NCBI RefSeq assembly: GCF_000523235.1
Contig: NZ_CP006850.1
Coordinates: 558,001 to 622,000, forward strand
Reading direction: 5' to 3'
DNA: 64,000 nt
From: Nocardia nova SH22a
GTDB lineage: Bacteria > Actinomycetota > Actinomycetes > Mycobacteriales > Mycobacteriaceae
Each line of letters starts with the position of its first letter. The first letter of the stretch is position 1. Under the pieces are notes generated by a model, which made no database searches, had not been told where the DNA came from, and was given only the letters and a program-made list of their open reading frames with translations. Made by a program: the position numbers and the translations under genes. Below, in pieces: positions 1 through 8,244 of the stretch.

Positions 1-747
1 ACCCATCAGGTCCTCGCACTGGTTGACCGCCTTCTTGGTCAGCGCCAGCCCGAACTGCGGCATGGTGGCGATCTTCCCGGCCAATTCCAGGGTGTGCGAT
101 TCGAGTTCCGCGCGCGGGACGACGCGGTTCACCATGCCCCATTCGTAGGCCAGTTCGGCACTGAAGCGATCACCGGTGAACAGCACCTCCTTGGCCCGGC
201 GCGGTCCCAGCACCCACGGGTGCGCGAAGTACTCGACGCCCGGAATGCCCATGCGCACAACGGGATCGGAGAAGAACGCATCGTCGGCGGCGACGATCAT
301 GTCGCACACCCAGGCCAGCATCATGGCGCCCGCGATACAGGCGCCCTGCACCATCGCGATGGTCGGCTTGGGCAGTTCGCGCCAGCGGCGGCACATGCCG
401 AGGTAGACCTCGAGTTCACGGGCGAAGCGCTGATCACCGCCGGGCCGGTCGACGTGGTCCCACCACAGCGCGGCCTTGTTGTCGTAGCTGACGTGATGAT
501 CGCGCCCCGGCGTGCCGATGTCGTGACCGGCGCTGAAGTGTTCTCCGTTGCCCGCCAGCACGATCACCTTGACCTCCGCGTCCTCGACCGCGCGGGTGAA
601 GGCGGCGTCGAGGGCGTAGGTCATCACCGAGTTCTGGGCATTGCGGTAGTCCGGCCGGTTCATCGTGACCACGGCGACCGGACCGCGCCGCTCGTAGGTG
701 ACGACCTCACCCTCGTCCGGAATCGGCCCCGCAGCGGGTGTGGTCAC
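1..747 (-). CDS. Enoyl-CoA hydratase/isomerase (crotonase family), 3' end cut by window edge
   Basis: The first 249 codons are visible; the C-terminus lies beyond the left edge. The protein starts MTTPAAGPIP, has the crotonase core VVTMNRPDYRNAQN (about residues 27-40), the oxyanion-hole segment FSAGHDI near residue 73 and IAGAMML near residue 130. These are typical of enoyl-CoA hydratases that hydrate trans-2-enoyl-CoA thioesters. The GTG start at 747 overlaps the fadD3 TGA (744-746) and is preceded by an AGGAGAA ribosome site, so it is cotranslated with fadD3 and is part of the KstR2-linked operon. Its exact substrate cannot be read from sequence; it is not the EchA20 ortholog, which is at 14932-15696. 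Confidence 0.85.
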   Translation of the reverse strand, partial: MTTPAAGPIPDEGEVVTYERRGPVAVVTMNRPDYRNAQNSVMTYALDAAFTRAVEDAEVKVIVLAGNGEHFSAGHDIGTPGRDHHVSYDNKAALWWDHVDRPGGDQRFARELEVYLGMCRRWRELPKPTIAMVQGACIAGAMMLAWVCDMIVAADDAFFSDPVVRMGIPGVEYFAHPWVLGPRRAKEVLFTGDRFSAELAYEWGMVNRVVPRAELESHTLELAGKIATMPQFGLALTKKAVNQCEDLMG

Positions 748-2294
748 GACTTCTCCTCACGTAGTTGCCGCTTGAGTACCTTCCCGGCGGCGCTGTAGGG
801 CAACTGATCCCGGAATTCCACGAATCGCGGGACCTTGAAGTTGGCCAAAGTCTGTTTCGCGTAAGCGATCACGTCGTCGGCCTCGATCGCCGCGCCGGAG
901 CGGCGGACGATGTAGACCTTGCCGACCTCGCCCATCCGCTCGTCGGGCACACCGATCACCGCGGACTCGGCGACGCCGTCCAGGCGCGCGAGGGTCTGCT
1001 CGATCTCGGCCGGATACACATTGAATCCGCCGGAGATGTACATGTCCTTGAGCCGGTCGGTGATCTTCAGATAGCCGCGCTCGTCGAGGATTCCGACGTC
1101 GCCGGTGTGCAACCAGCCCTCGGGATCGATGGTCTTGGCGGTGGACTCCGGATCGTCGAGGTAGCCGACCATCACATTGGGCCCGCGCAACAGCACCTCG
1201 CCGTGATCGCCGATGCGGACCTCGAATCCGGCCATCGCCTTGCCGGAGGTGTTGGCGATGGTCTCCGGATCGTCGTCGGGCAGGCACATGGTGCCGAAGC
1301 CGGAGGACTCCGAGAGGCCGTAGGCGGTGACCACGACCTCGAATCGCAGTTCGCCGCGCATTCTTTCGACCAGCACCACCGGAACGGTCGCCGCACCCGT
1401 CACCGCGACGCGCAGACTGCTCAGGTCGAAATCGGCGCGGGCGGGATGTTCGAGAATGGTCTGATAGATGGTCGGCGGGCCGGTGAGGACCGTGATGGCC
1501 TGCTCCTGCACCATCCGCATCGTCTGCGGTACATCGAAAGTCGCCTGCGGGACGATGGTCGCGCCGGTGACCAGGCAGGCGAGGATGGCCGCCTTGTAGC
1601 CGAAGTTGTGGAAGAACGGCGGGATCACCAGATAGCGATCGGAACTGTCGAGGGTGGACCGCTCCGTCCAGCCCCGCACCACATCGAGGGCCTGGCGGTG
1701 CGCGACCATCGTCCCCTTGCTGCGGCCCGTGGTGCCGGAGGTGAACAGGATGTCGGAGATGTCCTCCGGCTGTACGGATTCCGCCCGGTTGACGACCTGA
1801 TCGGCCGGCACGGTCGCCGCGAGTTCCGGCAGTGCCGACCACGCGATGGCATCGTCGTAGTGGGTGGCCTCGCCCTCGGCGGGGATGACGATCACCGTGT
1901 CGATCACGAGTCCCGTTGCAGCGGCCCGCAATTCGGCCAGACGCTGTCGGCCCAGGAACGGATCGGCGATGAACAGGGCCTTCGCGTCCACCCGGCCGAT
2001 CACATCGGCGGCCTCGTCGGCGACGTAGCGGGTGTTGAGCGGCACGATCGCGGCGCCGACGTAGTGCGAGGCCAACGCGGCCACCACCCAGTGCCAGGTG
2101 TTGGGGGCCCAGAGCGCGATCCGGTCGCCGCGTTCGATACCGCGCGCCAGCAGGGCCCCGGCGGTCTGCCGCACCTCGTCGAGTAGCTGCACCCAGCTCA
2201 GGTGCGTCTCACCGTCGCTGAGCGCGGGCGCGTCACCGTGGATGCGCGCGGCTTCGTGCAGGGCGAGAGGTGTGGTCTGCACAAGGGTCGTCAC
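744..2294 (-). CDS. fadD3: FadD3, HIP-CoA ligase (ANL-superfamily acyl-CoA synthetase)
   Basis: Adenylate-forming ligase of about 516 residues. The P-loop SGTTGRSKGT lies near residues 186-195, and the acyl-CoA ligase signature YGLSESSGFG, the hinge region DRLKDMYISGG and the C-terminal catalytic-lysine segment SAAGKVLKRQL follow in order. In Mycobacterium and Rhodococcus FadD3 activates HIP, the propionate-bearing C/D-ring remnant of steroids, with CoA and ATP. Assignment rests on family plus position: it is divergent from fadE30 across a KstR2 operator, as in M. tuberculosis Rv3560c/Rv3561. I chose GTG 2294 (upstream GAGGAC) because longer starts run through the operator. It overlaps the next gene by 4 nt (GTGA). 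Confidence 0.88.
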   Translation of the reverse strand: MTTLVQTTPLALHEAARIHGDAPALSDGETHLSWVQLLDEVRQTAGALLARGIERGDRIALWAPNTWHWVVAALASHYVGAAIVPLNTRYVADEAADVIGRVDAKALFIADPFLGRQRLAELRAAATGLVIDTVIVIPAEGEATHYDDAIAWSALPELAATVPADQVVNRAESVQPEDISDILFTSGTTGRSKGTMVAHRQALDVVRGWTERSTLDSSDRYLVIPPFFHNFGYKAAILACLVTGATIVPQATFDVPQTMRMVQEQAITVLTGPPTIYQTILEHPARADFDLSSLRVAVTGAATVPVVLVERMRGELRFEVVVTAYGLSESSGFGTMCLPDDDPETIANTSGKAMAGFEVRIGDHGEVLLRGPNVMVGYLDDPESTAKTIDPEGWLHTGDVGILDERGYLKITDRLKDMYISGGFNVYPAEIEQTLARLDGVAESAVIGVPDERMGEVGKVYIVRRSGAAIEADDVIAYAKQTLANFKVPRFVEFRDQLPYSAAGKVLKRQLREEKS

Positions 2295-2403
2295 GTCGTC
2301 CTCGTCTTCTCCGAGCTCGTGACGGATCGAAACCGGCTCCTCCGGTGTTGTTGACGGCTCGATCCGTCGGTCACCTCGCCTCGCGGAGCTCTCCGCCCTA
2401 CAA

Positions 2404-2417
2404 AGCAAGTGCTTGGT
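2404..2417. promoter_or_regulatory. KstR2 operator between fadD3 and fadE30
   Basis: AGCAAGTGCTTGGT fits the published KstR2 consensus AnCAAGnnCTTGnT at every fixed position. It lies in the divergent promoter region of two genes of the KstR2 regulon, and two further copies occur at 6117 and 15722. Release of KstR2 by HIP-CoA is the known induction mechanism. Confidence 0.9.
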
Positions 2418-2421
2418 AGGT

Positions 2422-2427
2422 TACTCT
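2422..2427 (+). promoter_or_regulatory. Probable -10 of fadE30, leaderless GTG
   Basis: TACTCT ends 6 nt before GTG 2434, placing the predicted transcription start on the start codon. An overlapping TAGGTT at 2417-2422 is an alternative -10 and would give a leader of about 5 nt. The KstR2 operator abuts both. Confidence 0.6.
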
Positions 2428-2433
2428 ACGGGA

Positions 2434-3687
2434 GTGAGTGCGATCCAGACCCCCGATTCCGCCACCGGCGCGGATACCTCGGCCGACCGGGAATTCCGTG
2501 CCGAGGTGCGCGAATGGCTGGCCGAGAACCTGAACGGACAGTTCCGTGAGTTGCGCGGGCTCGGCGGGCCCGGAAGTGAGCACGAGGCGTTCGACGAGCG
2601 GCTCGAGTGGGACCGCCACCTCGCCGCGGCCGGGCTCACCTGCCTCGGCTGGCCGGTGGAATACGGCGGCCGCGCCGCGACCCTGCGCCAGCAGGTGATC
2701 TTCCACGAGGAATACGCGGGCGCCGACGCCCCGGCACGCGTCTCGCACCTGGGGGAGGAACTGCTCGGCCCGACCCTGCTCGCTTTCGGCACCGAGGAGC
2801 AGAAGCAGCGCTTCCTGCCCGGCATCCGCTCGGTCACCGAATTATGGTGTCAGGGATATTCCGAGCCCGGGGCCGGTTCGGATCTGGCGAACGTCTCGAC
2901 CACCGCCCGGCTCGACGGCGACGAGTGGTCGATCAACGGGCAGAAGATCTGGACCTCGCTGGCGCATCTGTCGGACTGGTGTTTCGTCATCGCCCGCACC
3001 GAACCCGGTTCGACGCGCCATCACGGCCTGTCCTATCTGCTGGTGCCGATGAAGCAGCCCGGCATCGAGGTACGGCCCATCATCCAGCTCACCGGCACCG
3101 CCGAATTCAACGAGGTCTTCTTCGACGATGCCCGCACCGCGGCCGATCTGGTGGTCGGTAAGCCCGGCGAGGGCTGGGGCGTCGCGATGGGCACGCTGAC
3201 CTTCGAGCGCGGTATCTCCACCGTCGGTCAGCAGATCCGTTTCGCACGCGAGCTGTCGAATCTGGAGGCGGTGGCGAAAGCCAATGGCGCTCTGGATGAT
3301 CCGGCGCTGGTCGAGCGCATCGACCAGGCATGGGTCGGGCTGCGGGTGCTGCGCGCCCACGCCCTGCGCACCCTGGAATCCGCGCACCAGCACGTCGACG
3401 CCCGCACCGCCGCCGGACAGGCGTCGGTCTCGAAGCTGTTGTGGGCCAACTGGCATCGCGGCCTCGGTGAACTGGCCATGGACGTCCTGGGTGCGGAAGG
3501 GCTGATCGCGCGTAACCCGGTGGGCGGCACCGATTCCGCCCTCGACCCGCATCCGGCCGACGATCTCGGGCTGTGGCAGCGCCTCTATCTGTTCACTCGC
3601 GCCGACACCATCTACGGCGGGTCGAACGAGGTGCAGCGCAACATCATCTCCGAACGCGTACTCGGCCTGCCCCGCGAAGCGCGCTGA
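2434..3687 (+). CDS. fadE30: FadE30, acyl-CoA dehydrogenase of HIP catabolism
   Basis: Full-length acyl-CoA dehydrogenase of 417 residues. Conserved FAD-binding segments are visible: SEPGAGSDLA in the middle region, WSINGQKIWTS just after it, and the C-terminal TIYGGSNEVQRNIISERVLGLP. FadE30 acts on the CoA thioester of the 5-hydroxylated C/D-ring intermediate in the actinobacterial HIP pathway. The assignment follows the divergent fadD3 neighbour, the KstR2 box and ipdF downstream, as in M. tuberculosis. GTG 2434 is chosen over TTG 2413 because the TTG lies inside the operator and the GTG sits 6 nt after a good -10. Confidence 0.87.
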   Translation: MSAIQTPDSATGADTSADREFRAEVREWLAENLNGQFRELRGLGGPGSEHEAFDERLEWDRHLAAAGLTCLGWPVEYGGRAATLRQQVIFHEEYAGADAPARVSHLGEELLGPTLLAFGTEEQKQRFLPGIRSVTELWCQGYSEPGAGSDLANVSTTARLDGDEWSINGQKIWTSLAHLSDWCFVIARTEPGSTRHHGLSYLLVPMKQPGIEVRPIIQLTGTAEFNEVFFDDARTAADLVVGKPGEGWGVAMGTLTFERGISTVGQQIRFARELSNLEAVAKANGALDDPALVERIDQAWVGLRVLRAHALRTLESAHQHVDARTAAGQASVSKLLWANWHRGLGELAMDVLGAEGLIARNPVGGTDSALDPHPADDLGLWQRLYLFTRADTIYGGSNEVQRNIISERVLGLPREAR

Positions 3688-3742
3688 CCCACCTCGAAGA
3701 CACAGGCCGACAACGGTATTCGGCCCGACGAAAGGACCTGTA

Positions 3743-4537
3743 GTGCCCGATCTCTCGGTTCCGCCCCAGCCGGTCACCGGCCACGGACTGCTCACCGGCC
3801 GCACCGCGGTGATCACCGCCGCCGCCGGTACCGGTATCGGCTCGGCCACCGCGCGCCGCTTGCTTTCCGAGGGCTCCGACGTGGTTGTTTCCGACTGGCA
3901 CGAGCGCCGGTTGAAGCAGACCGAGGAGGAACTCGCCGCCGAGTTCCCCGATCGCAAGGTGGCCTCGGTGGTCTGCGATGTGACCAGCACCGAGCAGGTC
4001 GACGAGCTGATCCGGGTCGCCGCGGAACGGTTGGGGCGCATCGACATCATGGTCAACAACGCCGGGCTGGGCGGTGAGACTCCGGTGGTCGACATGACCG
4101 ACGAGCAGTGGGATCGCGTCCTCGACATCACCCTCAATGGGACCTTCCGGTGCACCCGTGCGGTGCTGAACTACTTCCGCGGCGCGGGACACGGCGGTGT
4201 GATCGTCAACAACGCCAGCGTGCTGGGGTGGCGGGCGCAGCACGGGCAGGCGCACTATGCGGCGGCCAAGGCCGGGGTCATGGCGCTGACTCGGTGCAGT
4301 GCCGTGGAGGCTGCCGAGCTGGGGGTGCGGATCAATGCTGTCGCGCCGAGTATTGCCCGGCATCCGTTCCTGGACAAGGTGAGTTCTACCGAGTTGCTGG
4401 ATCGGCTTGCTGCGGGGGAGGCGTTCGGGCGGGCGGCTGAGCCGTGGGAGGTTGCTGCCACTATTGCGATGTTGGCCAGTGATTACACGACTTATTTGAC
4501 TGGTGAGGTGGTTTCCATCAGTAGTCAGCGGGCTTGA
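3743..4537 (+). CDS. ipdF: IpdF, short-chain dehydrogenase of HIP catabolism
   Basis: A classical SDR of 264 residues. The Rossmann motif AAAGTGIGSA is near residues 26-35, NNAG near 112, and the YAAAK catalytic pair follows the VNNASVLG serine segment. IpdF orthologs (Rv3559c) oxidise the hydroxyl of the HIC-CoA intermediate in the C/D-ring pathway. The gene lies 55 nt after fadE30, as in M. tuberculosis, and starts with GTG behind AAAGGA. The last roughly 150 nt use many more G/T-ending codons than the rest of the gene, running toward the repeat element just downstream. Confidence 0.87.
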   Translation: MPDLSVPPQPVTGHGLLTGRTAVITAAAGTGIGSATARRLLSEGSDVVVSDWHERRLKQTEEELAAEFPDRKVASVVCDVTSTEQVDELIRVAAERLGRIDIMVNNAGLGGETPVVDMTDEQWDRVLDITLNGTFRCTRAVLNYFRGAGHGGVIVNNASVLGWRAQHGQAHYAAAKAGVMALTRCSAVEAAELGVRINAVAPSIARHPFLDKVSSTELLDRLAAGEAFGRAAEPWEVAATIAMLASDYTTYLTGEVVSISSQRA

Positions 4538-4566
4538 TGGTGCCTGCTGGCTTTGGCGAGCGTGTT

Positions 4567-4732
4567 GCTGTATTTCTGGCCTCCGCTTCGCTCCGGCGGG
4601 GTTGGCGGCCCCTGAGTCTCGCCGATCGGGCACCGCTGCTTGCTCCTTCGTCGCCTACGCAGCGGCACCCGATCGGCGAGACGGCCGCCAACCCACCCAG
4701 TCGAACTACCCCGGAACGCTTTCGGCGTGCCC
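4567..4732 (+). repeat. Dispersed hairpin element, copy 1
   Basis: About 166 bp element shared with 38341-38505 (inverted) and 61795-61960. Inner arms are 4616-4639 and 4659-4682 (24 nt each, with a 2x2 C/A mismatch); outer arms are GTTGGCGGCC (4601-4610) and GGCCGCCAAC (4683-4692). A 5-nt CCTGA bulge sits on the left side only. The copy lies in the convergent gap after ipdF. Copies differ by compensatory changes in both stems. No transposase or coding function is visible. Confidence 0.85.
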
Positions 4733-4776
4733 GCTCACCTCGAGCGCGCGAGGTCACCTTTGGGTGTGCTGCGCGA

Positions 4777-5169
4777 TCACCACGGACCTATCGCGTACTC
4801 GAGCAGGGCCAGCAGTAGTGCGGCGGCGCACGCGGTGGCGAAGCCTGTTGCCGCGATCAGGGTGAGGCGGCGGGCGCGACCGCGGCCGCGCGCGAGGAGA
4901 AAACCCGCCAGGGCGCCCGCGAGTGCCAGAGGGAAGGCACCGCCCACAACCAGGTAGAACACCGAGGCCAGGGCCGCGCTCAGCGCATCACTCGCACCTC
5001 GGGCATATCCGTCGAACGGGATCGGGAAGCGATACACGCTCGCCACGACGGCAGCGGCGACCGGCGCCCAGCAGATCGTGACGACGGCGCCCCACAGCAC
5101 CGCCACCCAGACATCGGGCCCGGCAGGATGCGATCGCTCCCCGGTCACGCCGTCCTCGCTGAACCCCAT
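4777..5169 (-). CDS. Small four-helix membrane protein, unknown function
   Basis: A 130-residue protein beginning MGFSEDGVTG. After a polar N-terminus of about 20 residues there are about four hydrophobic helices: VWVAVLWGAVVTICWAPVAA, a helix after the GYARGAS loop (ALASVFYLVVGGAFPLALAG with a following short segment), and a C-terminal AATGFATACAAALLLALLEY. An Arg-rich loop (RGRGRARR) separates the last two. I do not recognise the family. It converges on ipdF across the hairpin element. Regular codon use and the membrane pattern support a real gene. Confidence 0.6.
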   Translation of the reverse strand: MGFSEDGVTGERSHPAGPDVWVAVLWGAVVTICWAPVAAAVVASVYRFPIPFDGYARGASDALSAALASVFYLVVGGAFPLALAGALAGFLLARGRGRARRLTLIAATGFATACAAALLLALLEYAIGPW

Positions 5170-5356
5170 ATCCGACCTCGCATATCCGTCCGGTCGAAAT
5201 GTCCCATGACCGTCGAAATGCTACAGCGGACGCCCTCCCCACCATTCGCCTCGCCACCTCCGGGGCTTCGAGGGAGCAAAAAATCCAGCTGCCGACCCCT
5301 GTCAGCTGTGCGATCCTGAAACTGTCCGGTTCCAACGGTTCGAAGGGACCACCCCT

Positions 5357-6085
5357 ATGGGTCTGGACGGTCCTCAGGAAGACAACGAATTACTGGAGCT
5401 CGAGCTGATACGCCAAGTGGTGCTGGCTCGGCGGCGGCAGGACGGTGTGGTGCTGGCCGCCCTCACGCTCGGCGCCGAACTACTCGATCATGCGGGTGAG
5501 ATCGCGTCGCGTGCCGCGCAGATCCTGCGTGCGCATCAGGTGGACGAGAGCGAGATCGCCCGCGATCCGCGTGCCGCGCTGCGTGCCGATATCGCCCGTG
5601 ACGTGCGACGGGCCCGGCGGATCGGGGTGGGTTGTGAGCCGGGCGCGTCCGATCCGGCCCGCGAACACCGGCGGCAGCAGACCGCACTGCTGTGTGAGGT
5701 TCGCGCCGATCTGCTGGAGGTGCTGCGGCACTGCCGCCGCTTTCGGTTCGATCGCATCGCCTTCGCCGAAGGTATCGATCGGGGGCTGTCGGCCGCGACC
5801 GGAAAACTCGAGGGCGCGGCCGATCGCGACACCTATCTGGCCTGGCAGCGCGGGATCGTGCTCAAACTCAGCGAGATACCCGAACCCGGCGGCCCGCCCC
5901 GGGTGCTGGCGACCGTCGACGCCGGTCCGGGACGCGGCCCGCTCCAGGTGGAATGGGACAGTTGTGAACGGCGGCTGGCCCTGGTGACGCGGATGAAACG
6001 GGCCGGAATCCCGCCGCTGGAGATCTGCGATCGACTGCTGACCGATCTGTCGATGTCCTCACCGCTGCGGTATTCCATCCGCTGA
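5357..6085 (+). CDS. Hypothetical soluble protein
   Basis: A 242-residue protein starting MGLDGPQEDN behind AAGGGACC. It has no signal peptide or membrane helix. It is rich in Arg, Ala, Glu and Leu with long helical heptad-like stretches (ELIRQVVLARRRQDGVVLAA, IARDVRRARRIG), followed by a more mixed C-terminal half ending SPLRYSIR. I recognise no domain. It sits upstream of kstR2 in the same direction with only a 62-nt gap, but kstR2 has its own promoter. Codon use is that of the neighbours. Confidence 0.6.
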   Translation: MGLDGPQEDNELLELELIRQVVLARRRQDGVVLAALTLGAELLDHAGEIASRAAQILRAHQVDESEIARDPRAALRADIARDVRRARRIGVGCEPGASDPAREHRRQQTALLCEVRADLLEVLRHCRRFRFDRIAFAEGIDRGLSAATGKLEGAADRDTYLAWQRGIVLKLSEIPEPGGPPRVLATVDAGPGRGPLQVEWDSCERRLALVTRMKRAGIPPLEICDRLLTDLSMSSPLRYSIR

Positions 6086-6116
6086 CCGATCGCCAGCGCG
6101 GATCGACCACGGTGGA

Positions 6117-6132
6117 CCAAGCAAATGCTTGG
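6117..6132. promoter_or_regulatory. KstR2 operator at the kstR2 promoter (autoregulation)
   Basis: CCAAGCAAATGCTTGG is a perfect palindrome of CCAAGCA/TGCTTGG arms around AA. It differs from AnCAAGnnCTTGnT at one consensus base (CAAA for CAAG). It lies immediately upstream of the kstR2 -10, so bound repressor would block its own transcription. Confidence 0.88.
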
Positions 6133-6135
6133 TTG

Positions 6136-6141
6136 TATTAT
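6136..6141 (+). promoter_or_regulatory. -10 hexamer of kstR2, leaderless GTG
   Basis: TATTAT is followed by exactly 6 nt (GGCCGA) and then the GTG start at 6148. This predicts a leaderless mRNA. No ribosome-binding sequence is present. Confidence 0.7.
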
Positions 6142-6147
6142 GGCCGA

Positions 6148-6768
6148 GTGACCGCATCCGAGGCCTCCAAATCTGCACGCCGCAACGAACTGCTCGGCCT
6201 GGCCGCCGGGCTGTTCGCCGAGCGCGGCCTGCGCGCGACCACGGTCCGCGATATCGCCGATGCGGCGGGCATCCTCTCCGGCAGCCTCTACCACCATTTC
6301 GACTCCAAAGAGGCGATGGTGGACGAAATCCTGCGCGGCTTCCTCGATGATCTGTTCGGGCGCTACCGCGAGATCGTCGCCGCCACCCTGTCGCCCCGGG
6401 CCACGCTGGAAGCCTTGGTCATCGCCTCGTGTGAATCCTTCGATCGCTGGCACTCCGCCGTGGCGATCTATCAGGCCGAGGCCAAAAGGCTCAGTCAGAC
6501 ACCGCGTTTCGAGTACATCGCCGAGTACAACCGGGAGTTCCGGGAGCTGTGGCGCAATGTGCTCACCGAGGGTGTGCGCGACGGCAGCTTCCGGCCCGAA
6601 CTCGATGTCGAACTGGCCTTCCGCTTCCTGCGCGACACCGTGTGGGTCGCGGTGCGCTGGTATTCCCCCGGCGGCCGCATCACCGCCGACATTCTCGCCA
6701 AGCAGTACCTCACCATCGTGCTGGACGGGCTCACCAATCCCGAGACCCGATCCGAGACAAAGCAATAG
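6148..6768 (+). CDS. kstR2: KstR2, TetR-family repressor of HIP catabolism
   Basis: A TetR regulator of 206 residues. The N-terminal helix-turn-helix spans TTVRDIADAAGILSGSLYHHF (about residues 29-50), followed by the usual DSKEAMVDEIL. The C-terminal domain binds the ligand, which in characterised KstR2 is HIP-CoA. Identity is supported by the palindrome immediately upstream, by two more copies of that palindrome at divergent HIP-gene promoters, and by the kstR2-fadA6 order shared with M. tuberculosis. GTG 6148 is chosen because the alternative start at 6112 would run through the operator and -10. fadA6 follows after 9 nt. Confidence 0.92.
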   Translation: MTASEASKSARRNELLGLAAGLFAERGLRATTVRDIADAAGILSGSLYHHFDSKEAMVDEILRGFLDDLFGRYREIVAATLSPRATLEALVIASCESFDRWHSAVAIYQAEAKRLSQTPRFEYIAEYNREFRELWRNVLTEGVRDGSFRPELDVELAFRFLRDTVWVAVRWYSPGGRITADILAKQYLTIVLDGLTNPETRSETKQ

Positions 6769-6777
6769 GAGCGTCAC

Positions 6778-7965
6778 ATGTCCACCTCGTCCGATCGCCG
6801 CCAGTACGCACCGGTGCGCGAGGCCTATGTCATCGATGCCGTGCGGACCCCGATCGGTAAGCGCGGCGGTGCGCTGGCCGGTGTGCATCCCGCCGATCTC
6901 GGCGCCGCCGCGCTGCGAGGTCTGCTGAGCCGCAACGACATCGACCCCGGCAAGGTCGATGATGTGATCTTCGGCTGTGTCGACGCCATCGGCCCGCAGG
7001 CCGGGAATATCGCCCGCACCGCGTGGCTGGCGGCCGGTTATCCGGAGGAGGTGCCCGGCACGACCGTGGACCGTCAGTGCGGATCCAGCCAGCAGGCAAT
7101 CAATTTCGGCGCCCAGGCCATCATGAGCGGCACCGCCGAGGTGATCGTCGCCGGTGGTGTACAGAACATGAGCGCCATCCCGATCTCGGCGGCCATGCTC
7201 GCCGGTAAGGAATACGGCTTCGACTCGCCGTTCGTCGGCTCCACCGGCTGGGACCACCGCTACGGCACCGGTGAGGTGTCGCAGTTCAACGGTGCGCAGA
7301 TGATCGCCGAGAAGTGGGATATCAGCCGGGAAGATATGGAGCGCTGGGCACTTCGCTCTCACGAGCGTGCCCGCAAGGCCATCGCCGAGGGTTCCTTCGA
7401 CCGCGAGATCGTCCCGGTCGGCGACTTCTGGATCGACGAGGGTCCGCGCGAGACCAGCCTGGAGAAGATGGCGGGCCTCAAACCCCTCACCGAGGGCAGC
7501 CGCCTGACCGCCGCGGTCGCCAGCCAGATCTCCGACGGCGCGAGCGCCACCCTGCTCGCCTCCGACTGGGCCGTCGCCGAATACGGCCTGAAGCCCCGCG
7601 CCCGCATCCACCACGTCAGCGCCCGCGGCGCCGACCCCATCTACATGCTCACCGCGCCCATCCCGGCGACCAAGTGGGCCCTCGAGAAAACCGGCCTGAC
7701 CATCGACGACATGGACGTCATCGAAATCAACGAGGCCTTCGCCCCGGTCGTCCTGGCCTGGCTGAAGGAAACCGGCGCCAATCCCGACAAGGTCAACGTC
7801 CACGGCGGCGCCATCGCCCTGGGCCACCCCCTCGGCGCCACCGGCGCGAAACTGTTCGCCACCCTGCTCAACGAACTGGAGCGTGTGAACGGCCGCTACG
7901 GCCTGCTCACCATCTGCGAGGGCGGCGGCACGGCGAACGCCACCATCATCGAACGCATCGCCTGA
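6778..7965 (+). CDS. fadA6: FadA6, thiolase of HIP catabolism
   Basis: Thiolase of 395 residues with the nucleophilic cysteine in VDRQCGSSQQ (C101), the catalytic histidine in ALGHPLGATG (H350) and the second cysteine in TICEGGGTA (C380). It should cleave or form a beta-ketoacyl-CoA thioester late in C/D-ring breakdown. It is cotranscribed with kstR2 (9-nt gap, AGGAG seven nt before ATG), the same arrangement as Rv3557c-Rv3556c. The roughly 280 nt after it hold no clear gene other than a possible 20-codon fragment. Confidence 0.9.
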   Translation: MSTSSDRRQYAPVREAYVIDAVRTPIGKRGGALAGVHPADLGAAALRGLLSRNDIDPGKVDDVIFGCVDAIGPQAGNIARTAWLAAGYPEEVPGTTVDRQCGSSQQAINFGAQAIMSGTAEVIVAGGVQNMSAIPISAAMLAGKEYGFDSPFVGSTGWDHRYGTGEVSQFNGAQMIAEKWDISREDMERWALRSHERARKAIAEGSFDREIVPVGDFWIDEGPRETSLEKMAGLKPLTEGSRLTAAVASQISDGASATLLASDWAVAEYGLKPRARIHHVSARGADPIYMLTAPIPATKWALEKTGLTIDDMDVIEINEAFAPVVLAWLKETGANPDKVNVHGGAIALGHPLGATGAKLFATLLNELERVNGRYGLLTICEGGGTANATIIERIA

Positions 7966-8149
7966 TACGGATCGGATTCCGGGTAGCGAATTCTGTTCTC
8001 TTCCAGTCTGATCCGTCTCTACGAGCGCAATGGCGGGTGATCGCGCGGATGTGGTCACCCGTCATTACGCTTGTGGCTCCAGCCGTAGTTGACCCGGCCG
8101 TTAGTTTCGTTTATATGCCATAATCGTAGCTAAATGTGGGCCGACCGAT

Positions 8150-8212
8150 GTGCTCGCCGAACTGGATGCGCTCAGCCGGGCCATCGGCAAACGCGTCACC
8201 GAATCCGGCTGA
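8150..8212 (+). pseudogene. Short coding-like fragment, possible gene remnant
   Basis: GTG 8150 opens 20 codons (VLAELDALSRAIGKRVTESG) with strong G/C third positions, unlike the AT-richer surrounding 7990-8145. It reads like the C-terminal tail of a lost gene, or a very small protein. No ribosome site is visible. The parent family is not identifiable. Confidence 0.25.
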
Positions 8213-8244
8213 GATCCGGTGTAGCGCAAGCCTTGCTCGATGGT

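Noticed and set aside
2413..2433. TTG start of fadE30 inside the KstR2 operator
   Set aside because: Would place the operator in the coding sequence; GTG 2434 fits the leaderless pattern.
4567..4732. Hairpin element copy 1 as a simple rho-independent terminator of ipdF
   Set aside because: The same structure occurs between a HIT gene start and purD, where nothing needs terminating in that orientation, and it is far longer than a terminator.
4503..4957. Frames across the first hairpin element
   Set aside because: They are in-frame readings of the repeat; the same arms give unrelated peptides in the other copies.
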